64,000 nucleotides of DNA from assembly GCA_964017125.1 (NCBI GenBank), contig OZ024903.1, positions 111,270,255-111,334,254 on the forward strand, read 5' to 3'. This document shows positions 30,676-42,800 of this stretch, piece after piece (position 1 is the stretch's first letter; every line of letters starts with the position of its first letter). The position numbers were made by a program, and so were the translations under genes. The notes below the pieces were generated by a model. The model did no database searches. It was not told where the DNA came from and saw only the letters and a program-made list of their open reading frames with translations. Source of the DNA: Flabesymbios commensalis (taxonomy: Eukaryota; Annelida; Polychaeta; Terebellida; Flabelligeridae).

Positions 30676-31930
30676 ATTCTAGGACCAGTTGGTAATGAGG
30701 AACGCTTGGTCCTTCAAAGCTTGGCTGTGACACAGTCTCAGAACCATTCTCTATCACCCTCTCTGGTACCGCAGGGTCAGGCTGGGTTACGTTCTCTGGT
30801 ACCGCAGAGTCGGGCTGCGTTATGATTTCATGCCCCTCTGGTTCGCTAGGCTCCATTGTGATCTCCTGTCCTCCAGAGCCATTTACTTCAGAGTCAGCCT
30901 CCGTTACGTTGTCCTCTTCTACAGGCTCCGCTATAGTGTCAGCTCCTATAGGCTCCGTAACGATCTCAGGTTCTCCCGACTCAGTCACGATATCTTGCTC
31001 TTTAGACTCCGTTACGGCTTCCTGATCTTTCGGCTCCGTTACGGCTTCCTGATCTTTCGGCTCCGTTACGGTGTCCTGCTCTTCAGGCTCCGTTACGGCT
31101 TCCTGATCTTTCGGCTCCGATACGGTGTCCTGCTCTTCAGGCTCCGTTACGGCTTCCTGATCTCTCGGCTCCGTTACGGTGTCCTGCTCTTCGGGCTCCG
31201 TTACGGCTTCCTGATCTTTCGGCTCCGATACGGTGTCCTGCTCGTCAGGCTCCGTTACGGCTTCCTGATCTTTCGGCTCCGTTACGGTGTCTTGCTTTTC
31301 AGGCTCCGTTACGGCTTCCTGATCTCTCGGCTCCGTTACGGTGTCCTGCTCTTCAGGCTCCGTTACGGCTTCCTGATCTTTCGGCTCCGATACGGTGTCC
31401 TGCTCGTCAGGCTCCGTTACGGCTTCCTGATCTCTCGGTTCCGTTACGGTGTCCTGCTCGTCAGGCTCCGTTACGGCTTCCTGATCTCTCGGTTCCGTTA
31501 CGGTGTCCTGCTCGTCAGGCTCCGTTACGGCTTCCTGATCTCTCGGTTCCGTTACGGTGTCCTGCTCTTCAGGCTCCGTTACGGCTTCCTGATCTCTCGG
31601 CTCCGATACGGTGTCCTGCTCTTCAGGCTCCGTTACGGCTTCCTGATCTCTCGGCTCCGTTACGGTGTCTTGCTTTTCAGGCTCCGTTACGGCTTCCTGA
31701 TCTCTCGGTTCCGTTACGGTGTCCTGCTCTTCAGGCTTCCCTACAGTCTCCGATCTCTCACAAACAGGCTCTGTCATAGTCTCAGGTGCCTTATCGTCAG
31801 GCTCCGTCACGACTCCCGGTTCTTTAGGCACCGTTACGTCGTCCACTCCATTACAGACATGCTCCGTCACGGCATCAGGTTGTTGAGAGCCAGAATCCGT
31901 CACAGTCTCCACTCCTTCCTCGTTCTCCAT
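30676..31930 (-). CDS. Acidic Thr/Glu/Pro-repeat protein, probable first coding exon (418 codons plus 1 nt)
   Basis: Starts MENEEGVETVTDSGSQQPDA. Residues 70 to about 300 consist of about 13 copies of an 18-residue unit such as DTVTEPRDQEAVTEPEEQ. A less regular VTEP-like tail runs to SVPHYQLVLE. No signal peptide, Cys pattern or folded domain is visible, so the exon is predicted disordered. The open frame continues 17 codons to a stop, but a near-perfect donor (GAAT/GTAAGTAT) at 30675-30674 makes that extension probably intronic. Later exons were not found. The repeat length is a multiple of three, so frame is preserved whatever the copy number. I do not recognise the family; a surface, extracellular-matrix or nuclear scaffold role would be a guess. 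Confidence 0.6.
31031..31723 (-). repeat. 54-bp coding VNTR inside the acidic repeat exon
   Basis: About 13 tandem 54-bp units, each coding for two half-repeats of 9 residues (DTV(T/S)EP(R/K)DQ and EAVTEP(E/D)(E/K)Q). Variation between units is almost confined to a few positions (T/S, R/K, E/D), mostly conservative at protein level. Confidence 0.92.
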
Positions 31931-32499
31931 GTCGCTGCGGGTGTGACTGTTGCTGTGAACTGATATACTAAGTCTTGGAATGCTTTCTATCCGAAGTAAT
32001 TTTCATCCACTTGAAGTTGTGGGTGGTCTACCAGTTCTCTGTTTCTCTGCTGCAGCTGCTTCTCCAGGGTTTTGGTGGTGCAGTACACTTTATAAATACG
32101 CTGTTGGTCAGGTTAGAGTAGCAGAACCTGGAACCCTTTATCTCCCACTGAAGAAGCAATATGCGTCACGGAATATTTTTCCAATAAGTGTAAATTCGAC
32201 GACAATGATGCAACCTATCAAAATAACTATGTCTTGAGTTCCCGTTTTGATTTTTTACACTTTGGGTATTTTAGACAAATTGGGTATATTTTTTTCTCAG
32301 TGAGATAGGAACTGCGGCAGCACTTCAAATTCTACAGGAAATAAAAATATGCTGATATTCCGCAGCAGTCAAAGGGTTAGACCGCAGGAGAATCTGTAAA
32401 TTTCCCGGGTGGCGTCTGGCAGGCAAATCCCCTGATATTCAGCGTCTGTAGACCACAGCTCAGCACGGCACGTCACGGCCAGCCTGGTACACTGGGAGG

Positions 32500-33540
32500 A
32501 GTATAAAAGATCGATCTCTAGTGCTGAATGGACGGATTTTCACGTGAAAAAGATGAAATATCAATTTTTTTGTGACAGGTCATACAGACTGGGTCGCTCT
32601 GTGAAGGAATAATAGAATGCTGAATGTCACGCGAGAATGATGAAATATCAATTCTCTCTGGCAGATTAGACTACAGTACTTGGCAGTATTAAATCGTGAT
32701 ATAAATCGGAATAGACTGCTAATTATATCAGTCCAGGCTGTACTTTCTCTGGTAGGTCATACAGATCGAATGATACTGGGGAAGGTTAATCTAGTACTGA
32801 CTTACAAGCAAAAACAATAATGAAGTCTTAATTCTCTCCTACCTGGCAGTGATAGATCGTGATATAAATTATATATCTGCAATAGACTGCTAATGCTGTC
32901 AAATACTGAATGTCAGAGCCGTCTGACGGTGCGGTTTGCAGGACAAAGATCAATTAGTTCTCTGATAGCTCACACAGCACGGTAGTGATGCATTGTGATA
33001 TAAATTGTACATCTGCGTCAAACCGATGATATATAGACTACTGATGCGGTAAAAAATGAATCTTAATGCTTGGTCTAGAGTGAGCCACCGGAGTTAGAAC
33101 TAAAAGCCTTGTGGCAGGTGCAGTGGTGAAATTAGCTGTTATACTGGATATGATTGATTGAGAGCTACCAAGCACAAAAATGATGAAATATCATTTTTTA
33201 TAGTCCATACAGCCTGCCGCGAAGAATTGATCAAGTCATAAATATGTGGTTAATCTCTGATTAAGTGTTGGCTATAGAAGGATTAACACTAAAAAAATAT
33301 CAATATTTTCCCTGTCAGCTCGTACAGCTCGACAACAAATGGCGGTGATAAACCGTGATGATAATAAAAGTTATAAATTTGTGTGAAACCAGTAATAGTC
33401 TGGTGTTGCAGTAAATATCAGCCACCAGAGATAGACAGTCGTATGATTATGAAATGCTGATAACTGAATCATTGCAGTAAAACCTCGTGTATCAGGGTTT
33501 TGTCTGGAGTGAGACAGACGGCTGCAGACTGTACTATGGC
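32500..33540. repeat. Degenerate long-period repeat
   Basis: The words GATGAAATATCAATTT, AGGTCATACAGA, GTGATATAAAT and AATAGACTGCTAAT recur every ~180-220 bp with strong decay. No coding frame. TATAAAAG at 32510 has no associated gene that I can see. Confidence 0.5.
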
Positions 33541-33924
33541 AGAGTCCTATGACAGGTGTAATATGTCTGGTGTGGCAGAGCAGATGGCTATACAAGATAC
33601 AAATGCTACATGTAGGTGTGGCAGGCTTTGGCATGAACAATAGTACCTCGGCATACGCACGGCATACGCACGGCATACGCACGGCTACACAATATACAAT
33701 GCCTTACACTTTGTCGGTAGCAAGTTACTTCCTGAGTGATGACGAACGCTAGATATCAGTCATTGGCATATGTGTCATTGAAATGTGAAACCAGGAATTA
33801 ACTGATAATACAGTAGAACCTTGAATATTAATGGTTGTTTTAAGCGCTGCACCGGCTAGACAGGCGGTGATGATGAAATACTGATATGTCATTGCTCGAA
33901 AACAGACGTCATTGAATCGTCTGT

Positions 33925-34335
33925 GAGACTGACTGCTGTAGACGGTGAGACTGTGGACTGACTGCTGTAAATTGTGAGAATTATGTGAGATTGACTGCTG
34001 TAGACGGTGAGACTTCAGTGAGATTGACTGCTGTAGACGGAGAGACTGTGAGACTGACCGCTGTAAATTGTGAGAATTATTTGAGATTGACTGCTGTAGA
34101 CGGTGAGACGTCTGTGAGATTGACTGCTGTAAATTGTGACACTTATGTGAGACTGTCTGCTGTAGACGGTGAGACGTATATGAGATTGTCTGCTGTAGAC
34201 GGTGAGACGTATATGAGACTGTCTGCTGTAGACGGGGAGACTTTTGTGAGATTGACTGCTGTAGACGGTGAGACGTATATGAGACTTCTGTGAGACTGAC
34301 AGCTGTAGACAGTGAGACGTCTTTGAGACTGACTG
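33925..34335. repeat. Minisatellite of ~33-36 bp (GACTGCTGTAGACGGTGAGA)
   Basis: About eleven units of GAGATTGACTGCTGTAGACG plus a variable GTGAGACTTATGT part. It continues as scattered CTGTAGAC words to 34640. Confidence 0.88.
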
Positions 34336-34794
34336 AGTACTGTCGGGTGCAGCAGACAATAACTAGACAGATGTGTCTACCATGCGCTGTCCAGTGTCAG
34401 TGTCTCTGGGGTTAGACAGCCGTATAACTAGACATGTGCATCACCCTGTAATGGCTGGTAATATGCTGTCATCAGTCATTGCTCAGGACCAGCCACCAAA
34501 ATCATACATGATATGGGCAACTGACTGCTGTAGACTGCAGGATGTGGACAGTATGTAGACTGATGTAGATAGTAGATTGTAGACCGTATGTAGACCTACT
34601 GCCAGAGACTGCTGTAGACTGTAGACTGTGAATCCCAGAGATGTTGATACCAGGATGCTGCAGACGTCAACCAGAGAAGCGTGTATGTGACGGGCTGTAA
34701 TCTGTGTCGGAGTCTGGATGGCAGCGTCAGACAGACATGGACAGAGGACACCAGTATCTGTATCAGTACTCGCTGAACACGGAATGATTGCTAA

Positions 34795-34930
34795 ATGGCG
34801 AGCCAGTGTCGCAGATGGTGGGCCACCATTGAACCAGAATTGTGGAAATGTCAAGTGTTTGCTTCCCAGAAAACACAAGCCGTTGAACCAATGTTGGCTC
34901 AATGTCCAGCAATGAGACAACGTTGGTACA
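34795..34930. mobile_element. Family E MITE fragments
   Basis: CGCAGATGGTGGGCCACC and CCCAGAAAACACAAGCCG followed by TTGAACCAATGTTGGCTC. Confidence 0.55.
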
Positions 34931-35119
34931 AAGCTTTGCTTTTTACCTGAATGTGTACCTGGTGGACATGAAATGATGGCCCATTGGTGGACCAGTGGCC
35001 AGCATTAAGCCAACATTGTGTATACGTTTAGTGCTTTATAACTACCTGGTGAATGTCACAGACATGATCTCAGATTGACAGGTAGAATGGGCGTGGACTG
35101 GGCGTGGTCAAAAAAGGAA

Positions 35120-35403
35120 TGTATGAGTGAGTGAATATTGCTTTACGTCGCTTTCTGAACATTGAGACAATATCGTGACAGAAGGAAGCCCGAAGCCAGG
35201 ACTATGCCCTACTCTTATTTCGAATGCCTTCAAGGGTTATTTTAGTGCTCAGTACCATAGGCAGCAATGTACACTTAATGCCTTTGAACACTTAGGAGCA
35301 CTGTATATACACAACCACTCTGATGAATATCCGGCCCGATCGGGATTTCAACCTGGTACCTCCAGGTTACAAGCCTATGACGATACGAATGAGCTATCAG
35401 GGC
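35120..35403 (-). mobile_element. tRNA-derived SINE, second family, reverse copy
   Basis: GCTTTACGTCGCTTTCTG at the left matches the right end of the copy at 25285, and GGATTTCAACCTGGTACC at the right matches its B box region. Confidence 0.75.
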
Positions 35404-35404
35404 A

Positions 35405-35702
35405 GGAATGAATGGGGCTTAGGCCACCTTTGTGCACACATATAGTATACACTGGGCCAGGAGAACGTCCTGAGGGTGAGATGAATTAAATGACACTGCC
35501 CTCTAGACAGGATTAGAAATTCGACCCCTGATGCCTAGCACGCTACCTCTCGGTCACGGAGGTTCCCTACAATACTGATTATTTACGAATAAGCGAAAAA
35601 TAAACTTTTGTTTCCTTGAAACCTGAAGGCCAGAGCGGGTGACGAACCCGCGACCTGCGCCTTTCCAGGCAGGTTAACCACTGCACCAGGGACCCCGCCC
35701 CC
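35405..35702 (-). mobile_element. Composite SINE with the alternative first head
   Basis: Tail at 35410-35480, second module at 35530-35570, linker with AACTTTTGTTTCC, and a first module ending in AACCACTGCACCAGG. Immediately adjoins a second SINE family at 35120-35403. Confidence 0.8.
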
Positions 35703-35704
35703 GG

Positions 35705-36215
35705 GCGTGGGTAATATCACCAATAGATGTTCAACCAATATCGGCCTAATGATGGTACCGCGTCGCAGACGTTGGACCAACATCAAAACAAAACGGATCA
35801 AAACGGAATATGGAGACCCAACATTAAAACATTATCGGGTCGACGTCTCGTGTTTGCCGGGAGTATTTCAACATTAACCCAGCAAACAAGGATAGTCGAC
35901 CCGCTGTTGGTTTTATATCGGCCCATCCTCTACGACGGTGGCCCAACATTCAATCAACACTGTTTCATATCTCGTGTTTGCTGAGGAGGGTTGAGACAAT
36001 GTTAGTTTAATGTTGGGTCAAAGCCGTTGGCCCAACATTAAACCAGCACTTGGACGACGTCTAAGTGAGACCAGTAAACAGGAGATGCTGTGCTAATGCT
36101 GTATTATTGCTGGGCCAACATCGCTTACAGCGTTGGACCAACATCCCATTTCATGAAAGGCATAGTGTTGTTTCAAGGTTGGGCCAATATCTGAGACGTT
36201 AAAGCGGCACTGGGT
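35705..36215. mobile_element. Cluster of at least four family E MITEs
   Basis: Successive hairpins near 35730-35860, 35878-35985, 35990-36065 and 36100-36210. Several end in the GTGTTTGC(T/C)G words of the family. Confidence 0.7.
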
Positions 36216-36300
36216 CAACATTTGATCCTAGCGGAAGTGGAAATACTTGTGCTACAGCGAGCATAATGGGGTTCAAATCCCAATAATATTCGGATATTCT

Positions 36301-36549
36301 TTAGCCCTTTAAGCCCTCACGATGTATTAAAGCATCATTTTACATCCCTGAACAGACATATTTTCCTACGACAAAGGGTTTTAGAACGAAAATTCCCATG
36401 AAACTGGTTTACCAATGCATAGCAATTTTCTTTAATTTTTACACCACTTCAAATCATCTTCATTCACTACAAGTCGAGAATTGCGACAGCAATTCGCGGC
36501 TTGTAGTGGATGAAGATGACAACGGTAAATTCAGGACTGAAAGGGTTAA
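36301..36549. mobile_element. Family D TTAA MITE, full length
   Basis: Left TTAGCCCTTTAAGCCCTCAC, right ACTGAAAGGGTTAA, and the CACTACAAGTCGAG / CTTGTAGTGGATG hairpin. Confidence 0.76.
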
Positions 36550-36859
36550 TCGCAACATCATCACTATATTATTTATTTATTTATGCACAGCTATTCGCTC
36601 AGCATACGTTGTGGGTCACCCGCATGCGCAGCATGGTCAATGTTTTGAGGAGTGGGGCCTATCATAAGATTCCTATTATTGATCAGTGTAGAGAGACGAT
36701 TCACATGCGTAAGTTAACGGAGCATCTATACACGAATTAGGTGGTGTGGTGATTTATTTATTGAGACACATTTATACAGGGTGGACATTATTAGCAGTCA
36801 GGCTATTTTTCATATGTGCCCTGTAGAGATTTTGTTATATGAAAAACAAACATTCAATT

Positions 36860-37035
36860 TATATAATACATGTGAGCTTTATAATACAGATAAAAACGCC
36901 CCAAGGTTAAAACACCTAATATAGAAATGTTGCCCGCGCCAAAACCAGGGATAAAAAAACTACATATATATTATATATTAATATTACTATGAATAGTAGG
37001 TAAAATACACTCTGGAAAGCGTGGCAACGTACAAA
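36860..37035. repeat. Dispersed repeat, copy 2
   Basis: CAAAACCAGGGATAAAAAAAC and CACTCTGGAAAGCGTGGC match the copy at 2035. Confidence 0.6.
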
Positions 37036-37160
37036 ATTACTTTTTAAAACATGATTTTTTTCCTTTTTAAAATAGTCAGAACTTGCAGGAGAGAATCATA
37101 AAATATAAATTAAAATAAATATTATTTTCAGAATGAGCGCGGGAATGCCTTGTTTTTTAG

Positions 37161-37388
37161 CTAACCCTTTCAGTACGGGGACCGTCTTTATACGTCAGAA
37201 TCTGACGTCTGTATAAAGACGGTCCCCGCACTGAAAGAGTTGAAATATTTCTAAATGGTAGTAGACCCATAACATAGATATTCAAATGAATCAGAAATGG
37301 CTAACTATGACATGCATGATGACTTCAAATTGAAAAAACCCTTTGGTCTCCATGTTTATACAAAATAATTCAGCGCTTTTTTAGTTAA
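37161..37388. mobile_element. Family A MITE, full length
   Basis: CTAACCCTTTCAGTACGGGG, perfect hairpin around AATCTGACGTC, body, and end GCGCTTTTTTAGTTAA. Confidence 0.74.
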
Positions 37389-37794
37389 TATGATTTCAGA
37401 GAGACAGACGCTCTATCACGACCGCGGCTAATATAAACTCTGTTTGCTCAGAAGTACAAACACGATCAGAGCAAATAGTTAATAAAACACGGGGTTTTTT
37501 CAGAAGGAGTTGCGGGAATGTCTGGATTTTTTAGTTAATGTGATTTCAGAGAGACTCACGCTCTATCACGATCTCTGAGCTATAAAAGTTAAAGTTGTAG
37601 TCACTTGAAGTTGTGTCTCGCTACAGCGATCCACAACTTCAAGTGACTAAAATTAATTGAATTGCCTAAATGGAAGTCGAAAATTATATGATTATCACAG
37701 ATCTCAGAGATATTAAATTCTTAAAAGCTCATTAAATAAACCAAAAAAAAATTAGGAAACAATAGTCTATAGTCGACATCAGTGCTCCAAGGGT

Positions 37795-38811
37795 TAACTC
37801 TTACAACGCAGTAATTTTTTTGTATGAGCCATGGAGACCAAAGGGTTTATTTCAATTACAAATCATCATAAATGTCTTAGTCAGCTCTTTCTGCTTTGTT
37901 TGAATACTTATGTTATTGGTCTACGGCCATTATAAATATTTCAAATCTTTTAGGGCGGGAAAGGGTAATAATAATAATAATAATAAAATAATAATAGTTT
38001 TTTGATCGTACTCTTGGTATATAGCATATACAAACAAATTAATAAATTTAATGAATTAATCACAGCTAACAAAATTCAAAATGTCTTCAAACTGCTATTC
38101 TAAAAACTGAGCGAGTGCATATCATTTAAAATATTGGTAATAAATTTCGCCTTCTGTTTATCGCTAATTAACCGTGGCCCGGTGATGAAAATATAGCACC
38201 TGCTTCACACATTGTGGTGCCAGTCGGTCACATAAGGACATTATACATTATTTTGTGATTTCACAGTGACACGCGCCCTATTATATCACGACGGCGGCTG
38301 TACCTGTCTAACACAACCAGACGGCGTTATACGCTTCGGATAAAACATGACTATTACTCATTAATAATGGATAATTTATCCTGTTATAAAGTTATTTTTT
38401 TAAATTTTCAACTACTTGAGGTTGTGTCTCGCTACCGCGATCCACAACCTCAAGTACTTAAAAATTACTCATATTTGTTTAATTTGAGACCAAATATTTA
38501 CAAAACTTAATGTATAAATGGTCATTTCACTTCCTATGACTAGTGGTTTAATCAGGTAATATTAAAAACGATTAAAAACGTATATTTTCGTGATTAGCAG
38601 GCAAAGGGTTAATCATATTATTAATAACTCTTACAGCGCGGGGATCGACTTTAGTCGTCAAAATCTGACGTCTAATAGCCGTAGACCCATAACATAGGTA
38701 TTCAAATGAATCGGAAAAAGCTAACGAAGACATTTATGATGATTTCAAATTGGAAAAAACACTTTGGTCTCCCAAAGTTTTCATAAAAAAAATTAGCGCT
38801 TTAAGGGTTAA
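37795..38811. mobile_element. Cluster: family A, family C, family A MITEs
   Basis: A copy 37795-37968 (TTAACTCTTACAACGC ... GGGAAAGGGTAA), C copy about 38395-38612 (hairpin CTTGAGGTTGTGTCTCGC, end CAAAGGGTTAA), and A copy 38622-38811 (TAACTCTTACAGCGCGGGG ... GCGCTTTAAGGGTTAA). The stretch 37970-38395 has a short (AAT)n run and nothing else I recognise. Confidence 0.68.
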
Positions 38812-38855
38812 CCCTTTCACCGCTAATAACGACTGAAGTCCATTTAGTTAGGCAG

Positions 38856-39560
38856 ACAGGTAAAACAATTGTTTATTTAATGATAAAAGCATGAAATTTT
38901 GCTGGGAGAACATACCATGACGGTAAATTTTAGCTATAGGGCCATTCCAAATTTGACCCTTGACCTTAATGGCGGCCGTCAGAATATACATGTCTCAATA
39001 TCTCAGTTTCCAAATCACTTTAAAAAATGTTCTTGGTGTCTAAATATACATTATCAGAACCAAGTATTACAAAAAAGACAATAACAAATACGCAAATTTG
39101 ACCTAATGGTGGCAATTTTTTAAAATGGCCGCCGGAATACATGTTTTAATATCTCAGTTTCTAATCCACGTAGAAAAACAATGTTGGTGTCTAAACATAC
39201 ATTTTCTGGGCCAGGGATTGCAAAAAAAGACAATTATAAATACTCAAATTTAATATTTGACTATCGTGGCAGTCATTTTTCCCAAAATGGCCGCCAGAAT
39301 ATATGTGTTTTATTATCTCAGTTTCTAATTGATTTAGAAAAAAGATTTTGGTGTCTAAATATACATTTTCGAGACCAAGGATTACACAAAATGCAATTAA
39401 AAATACCCTAATTTAATATTTTTATATCAATAGTAGTCATTTTTCAAAATGGCCGCCAGAATATACATGTTTTAATATCCCCGCTACTAATCAACATAGA
39501 AAAAAGATCTGTTTTCAAATATACATTTTCAGGACCAAGACAAAGGATTAGGGAGAATAA
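38856..39560. mobile_element. Left arm of a possible 6.9-kb foldback element
   Basis: Starts AGTTAGGCAGACAGG, then AATGATAAAAGCATGAAATT, then about four ~150-bp units with AATGGCCGCCAGAATATA and ACATTTTC(T/A)GGACCAAG. The right arm at 44940-45790 is the same in reverse. Confidence 0.75.
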
Positions 39561-40940
39561 TCTGAAATACGTATCTAAATGATCTGATAAATACTTATTT
39601 TATCATTCTATTGATTTATTTACAAATCATCGCAACATTAATATGAATGCAGATAAGATATGCATGGTAATGCTTTTTGGTTGATACAGGCTATGATCGG
39701 TAGCATTAAAAAATGATATTTGCCATCAAATATTATTTCCCGTCTACAGCTACTTGACTAGGCGGAACGTTTAAAACCAAAAAGGCAAATGGCTTGATGA
39801 ATTTTATTTACAATTTAACAAGACTAAGTTTGAACAAACTGATAAGAGAAAAACAGCATTAGCAGACATTACATTATGTTTCCAAAGGATAGGGCCTATA
39901 GGCCCTATTTTCGTCAAAATAGTGGCATGACAGATCTCTTTTTTTTCCATGGAACCAACAACAGACACAAAATTTTTGTACCATACGCTTGATCTTGATG
40001 CTCCGGTCAGAAAATATGCCCGACACCTACAAGATGCAAGTATGCTGGCTGAACTATACAAAGATGATGTTATTATTTAGAAGGCCAAGTACCATATTGG
40101 TGTCTTATAAACATGGTAAATGAACCTCTACAATCGCGCCAGACAAGAAAGGGAGATAACTTGACGAAAAAAGGAGACATTAGCGTAGGGCTGATCCACA
40201 ACAAGATAAAGAACTGGTTGAGGCTCTATTTAAATTGGCACTGTGTATTATCATAATGGTAGTGTCATAAACAGTTCTACAAGGTTGGGCAACAACCTTT
40301 GTCATTATTTTAACACAGAACATGCTGTATATGCACCAAAGCTCAAGGCCAAACACCCTGTTAGCCATCGATCTTTATGACCATAATACTCTGAACAGTG
40401 ATCATTTTATTTAAACAAGCTACAACAGTCACACACTCCACCAAATTACCCGGGGTGGGGGTCGGGGTTGGGGGGGGGGGGTTCGGGTTATCCGGCTTCT
40501 TATGTTTGCTATGTTACTTATAGAGCAATAAGTCAGACTATAATTTCATACCTGACGCTTTTAATGAGAGAATTCATGTAAATAGTATGTGTATTCATAA
40601 TGCACAAACACGTAATTATCCAAGTTAAAAACAAACCTTACTGTCACATATAGTAATATCTGGTCAGTTTGGATATTGTGAATTAGGGTAAGTGCCAACA
40701 GACAATGGGAGCTGAGAAGTGAAGTAGGCAAGATAAAAGCTCTTTGATCTATAAACTATTTTATTTGTAGCAAAAACAGGTTAAAAACTATTTATATTTT
40801 CATATTAAACAGAGGGTTTCAATGGTAACAATGTTTGATTCTAATGATAACTACTTAATATGACTTTTCTACCAATATTTAGTCTGAATTATTAAGATGC
40901 CGTTTTTTAAATCATTCTATATTCAAAATTTATAAAAGTA
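39561..40940. other. Interior of the possible foldback element, no gene seen
   Basis: Unique AT-rich sequence with a G-tract at 40464-40480. The minus frame at 40061-39804 (85 codons) has no recognisable motif. Confidence 0.45.
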
Positions 40941-40944
40941 CTTT

Positions 40945-41265
40945 AATGAAATGAAATGAATCGGGCTTTAGGCCACCTTTGTGCACATATAGGCTAAACT
41001 GGGCCAGGAGAACCTCCTGAGGATGGTGAGATGATTGAGATGACACTGTCCTCCAGACACAGGATTCGAAATTCGAACCCTGGCGGTCTGAGGCCGAGCA
41101 CGCTACCTCTTGGCCACGGAGGCTCCCCACAATACTGACTTTCACACGTGGATGGGGAAGAAACATTTTTGTTTCTTTAAAACCGCCGAGACCGGGAACC
41201 GAGCCCCGAACTCTGGCGTGAAAGGCAGCGGTGCTAACCGCTACCCAAGGGCCCCCGCCCAGAAG
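40945..41265 (-). mobile_element. Composite SINE, full modular structure
   Basis: Clear order in reverse: tail, second module (CTACCTCTTGGCCACGG), linker with GAAACATTTTTGTTTC (an inverted repeat), and first module with ACCGAGCCCCGAACTCTGG. Lies inside the possible foldback element 38856-45790. Confidence 0.82.
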
Positions 41266-41605
41266 TACTTTAAAATATATATATTTTTAGACTATATATT
41301 TCCACTCTAAGCGGATTTAAAGATATTGAAGTTACTAATAAATTTTTGTTGGATAAAGACATTTTTTAATATATCTTTTAATCCCTTCCACTCAGGGGCG
41401 TATCCAGGGGGGTGCTCAGGGTGCTCGAGCACCCGTCTAATTTCCATAGTGGTAATTTTCCAACCAATAATTTTTTATACAATTAATCCACCAGTGTCCG
41501 ACATGTTGGTCCCAGCCCCCTCCACACCTAAATATATACCCCTTCCGATTTAAAGGGCTGGTGTCTGGGATGCTTCATTGGCGCCATTAACAGATTAAAG
41601 ACTCA

Positions 41606-41863
41606 GATTAGACAATGAACTGGACAAAACAGGGTGTTCTATTCAAATTACCTCTGTGCAAGACTGTTCAGTTCCAATGTACTTATTTTTATCGCACTGC
41701 TCGCTTATGGAACACTACCTTCTGTTATCCGAGATGATAGTAGCTTGCATATTTTTAAGAAGAACCTGAATGAATTATATCTCACCATGGTAAACTTATT
41801 TGATGTGAGTAATCGATGTACCTGGAGCCTGGCTTGTGATTGTGGAAATTGTCGAATATAGCG
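41606..41863 (+). pseudogene. LINE ORF2 C-terminal remnant with frameshift
   Basis: One frame gives FYRTARLWNT. After a frame change it reads LPSVIRDDSSLHIFKKNLNE and ends TWSLACDCGNCRI and stop. The RxARLWNxLP...IR...SL..FK..L pattern and terminal C-x-C-x2-C group are typical of ORF2 ends in CR1/Rex-like LINEs. It lies inside the hAT-like element 41393-44463. Confidence 0.65.
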
Positions 41864-42564
41864 GAATATTTTGTGTCTCAAACTACCTGTGCAATTTGAA
41901 TCGGCTGTGAGACGGCTATTTGAGCTGTCACAAGCCAAGTACGACTAAGGACGGAGGGCTCCGTTGTCGATACTCATGTGTTGACAGCTGACGAACCGCC
42001 CCGCCTAACTTATACTAGTGTATTGAATATATATCTATACATCCAGCACAAATGGCACCTTAAGTGATCGACCTATGAACAATAATCTGCGAATGTTGCA
42101 TTGTGTTGTCTGCCTGGTTAGAATTCAGGCCGGAGACAGTCTCTGATACTGCTCGGAGCAGACCGACATCACTCTACAAAATCACGCTTGTCATGATCTG
42201 ACTTAGAGTATAACCACATGGCATGGATGGCTGTTCCCCTCAAAATTATTATTTGTTTTTTTCTGTTTTATTTATAGGTTTAGTGATTTTTCAGTCACCT
42301 TTGTTTCCAGACGAGGTGGGTCCTTACGCTGAATTTCAAAGATCTCTAATCAACTGATTCACTCCTTGAGCTTGGGATTGTTCTTCCTCCAGTTTAATAT
42401 AGCATATGTGGTACTACTCAGCATATTTCGGCTGCGCGACGGCTATATGAGCTGACGTCAGTAGATGCTTTCTAGGTTTATAGTATTACTTTTATTTAGG
42501 GATGTATGTAGGCACATGGTAAAATTAAGAGTGTCATTAGTTTTTACTATTTTTCCTTTACACA

Positions 42565-42800
42565 TACTCTAGTTGTCTGTCCTTTTATATAATAAACAAC
42601 TAAAGGATTTAGAGGTTTTAATTAGGTTTCTACGCTTTCCAGAGCGTCTTTTTTTGCTACACTGTGTAGAGCACAGTGTAGCTATTTTATCTCTGGTTTT
42701 GGTGCGGGAAACAGATGACAGACAATTATCGGTTATTTTATTTTATGTGTACATGTCGCAAAATTGATAATCTATACTATGTATGTACATTTTTAAATAG
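42565..42800. repeat. Dispersed repeat, inverted copy 3, inside the hAT-like element
   Basis: CTACGCTTTCCAGAG, a small palindrome CTACACTGTG...CACAGTGTAG, and ATTTTATCTCTGGTTTTG. Confidence 0.6.

Noticed and set aside
30830-31963. 377-codon plus-strand frame (Leu/Arg/Tyr-rich repeats)
   Set aside because: Shadow of the 54-bp repeat on the other strand; unit changes are conservative only in the minus frame.
32505-32520. TATAAAAG as a promoter
   Set aside because: No transcript start, exon or frame follows it on the plus strand.
33985-34359. Frames of 102 and 114 codons on both strands
   Set aside because: A ~33-36-bp minisatellite keeps both frames open; no domain.
34483-34920. 145-codon minus frame
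   Set aside because: Mostly the CTGTAGAC-rich minisatellite fringe and family E MITE sequence (CWLNVQ-type peptides recur at other E copies).
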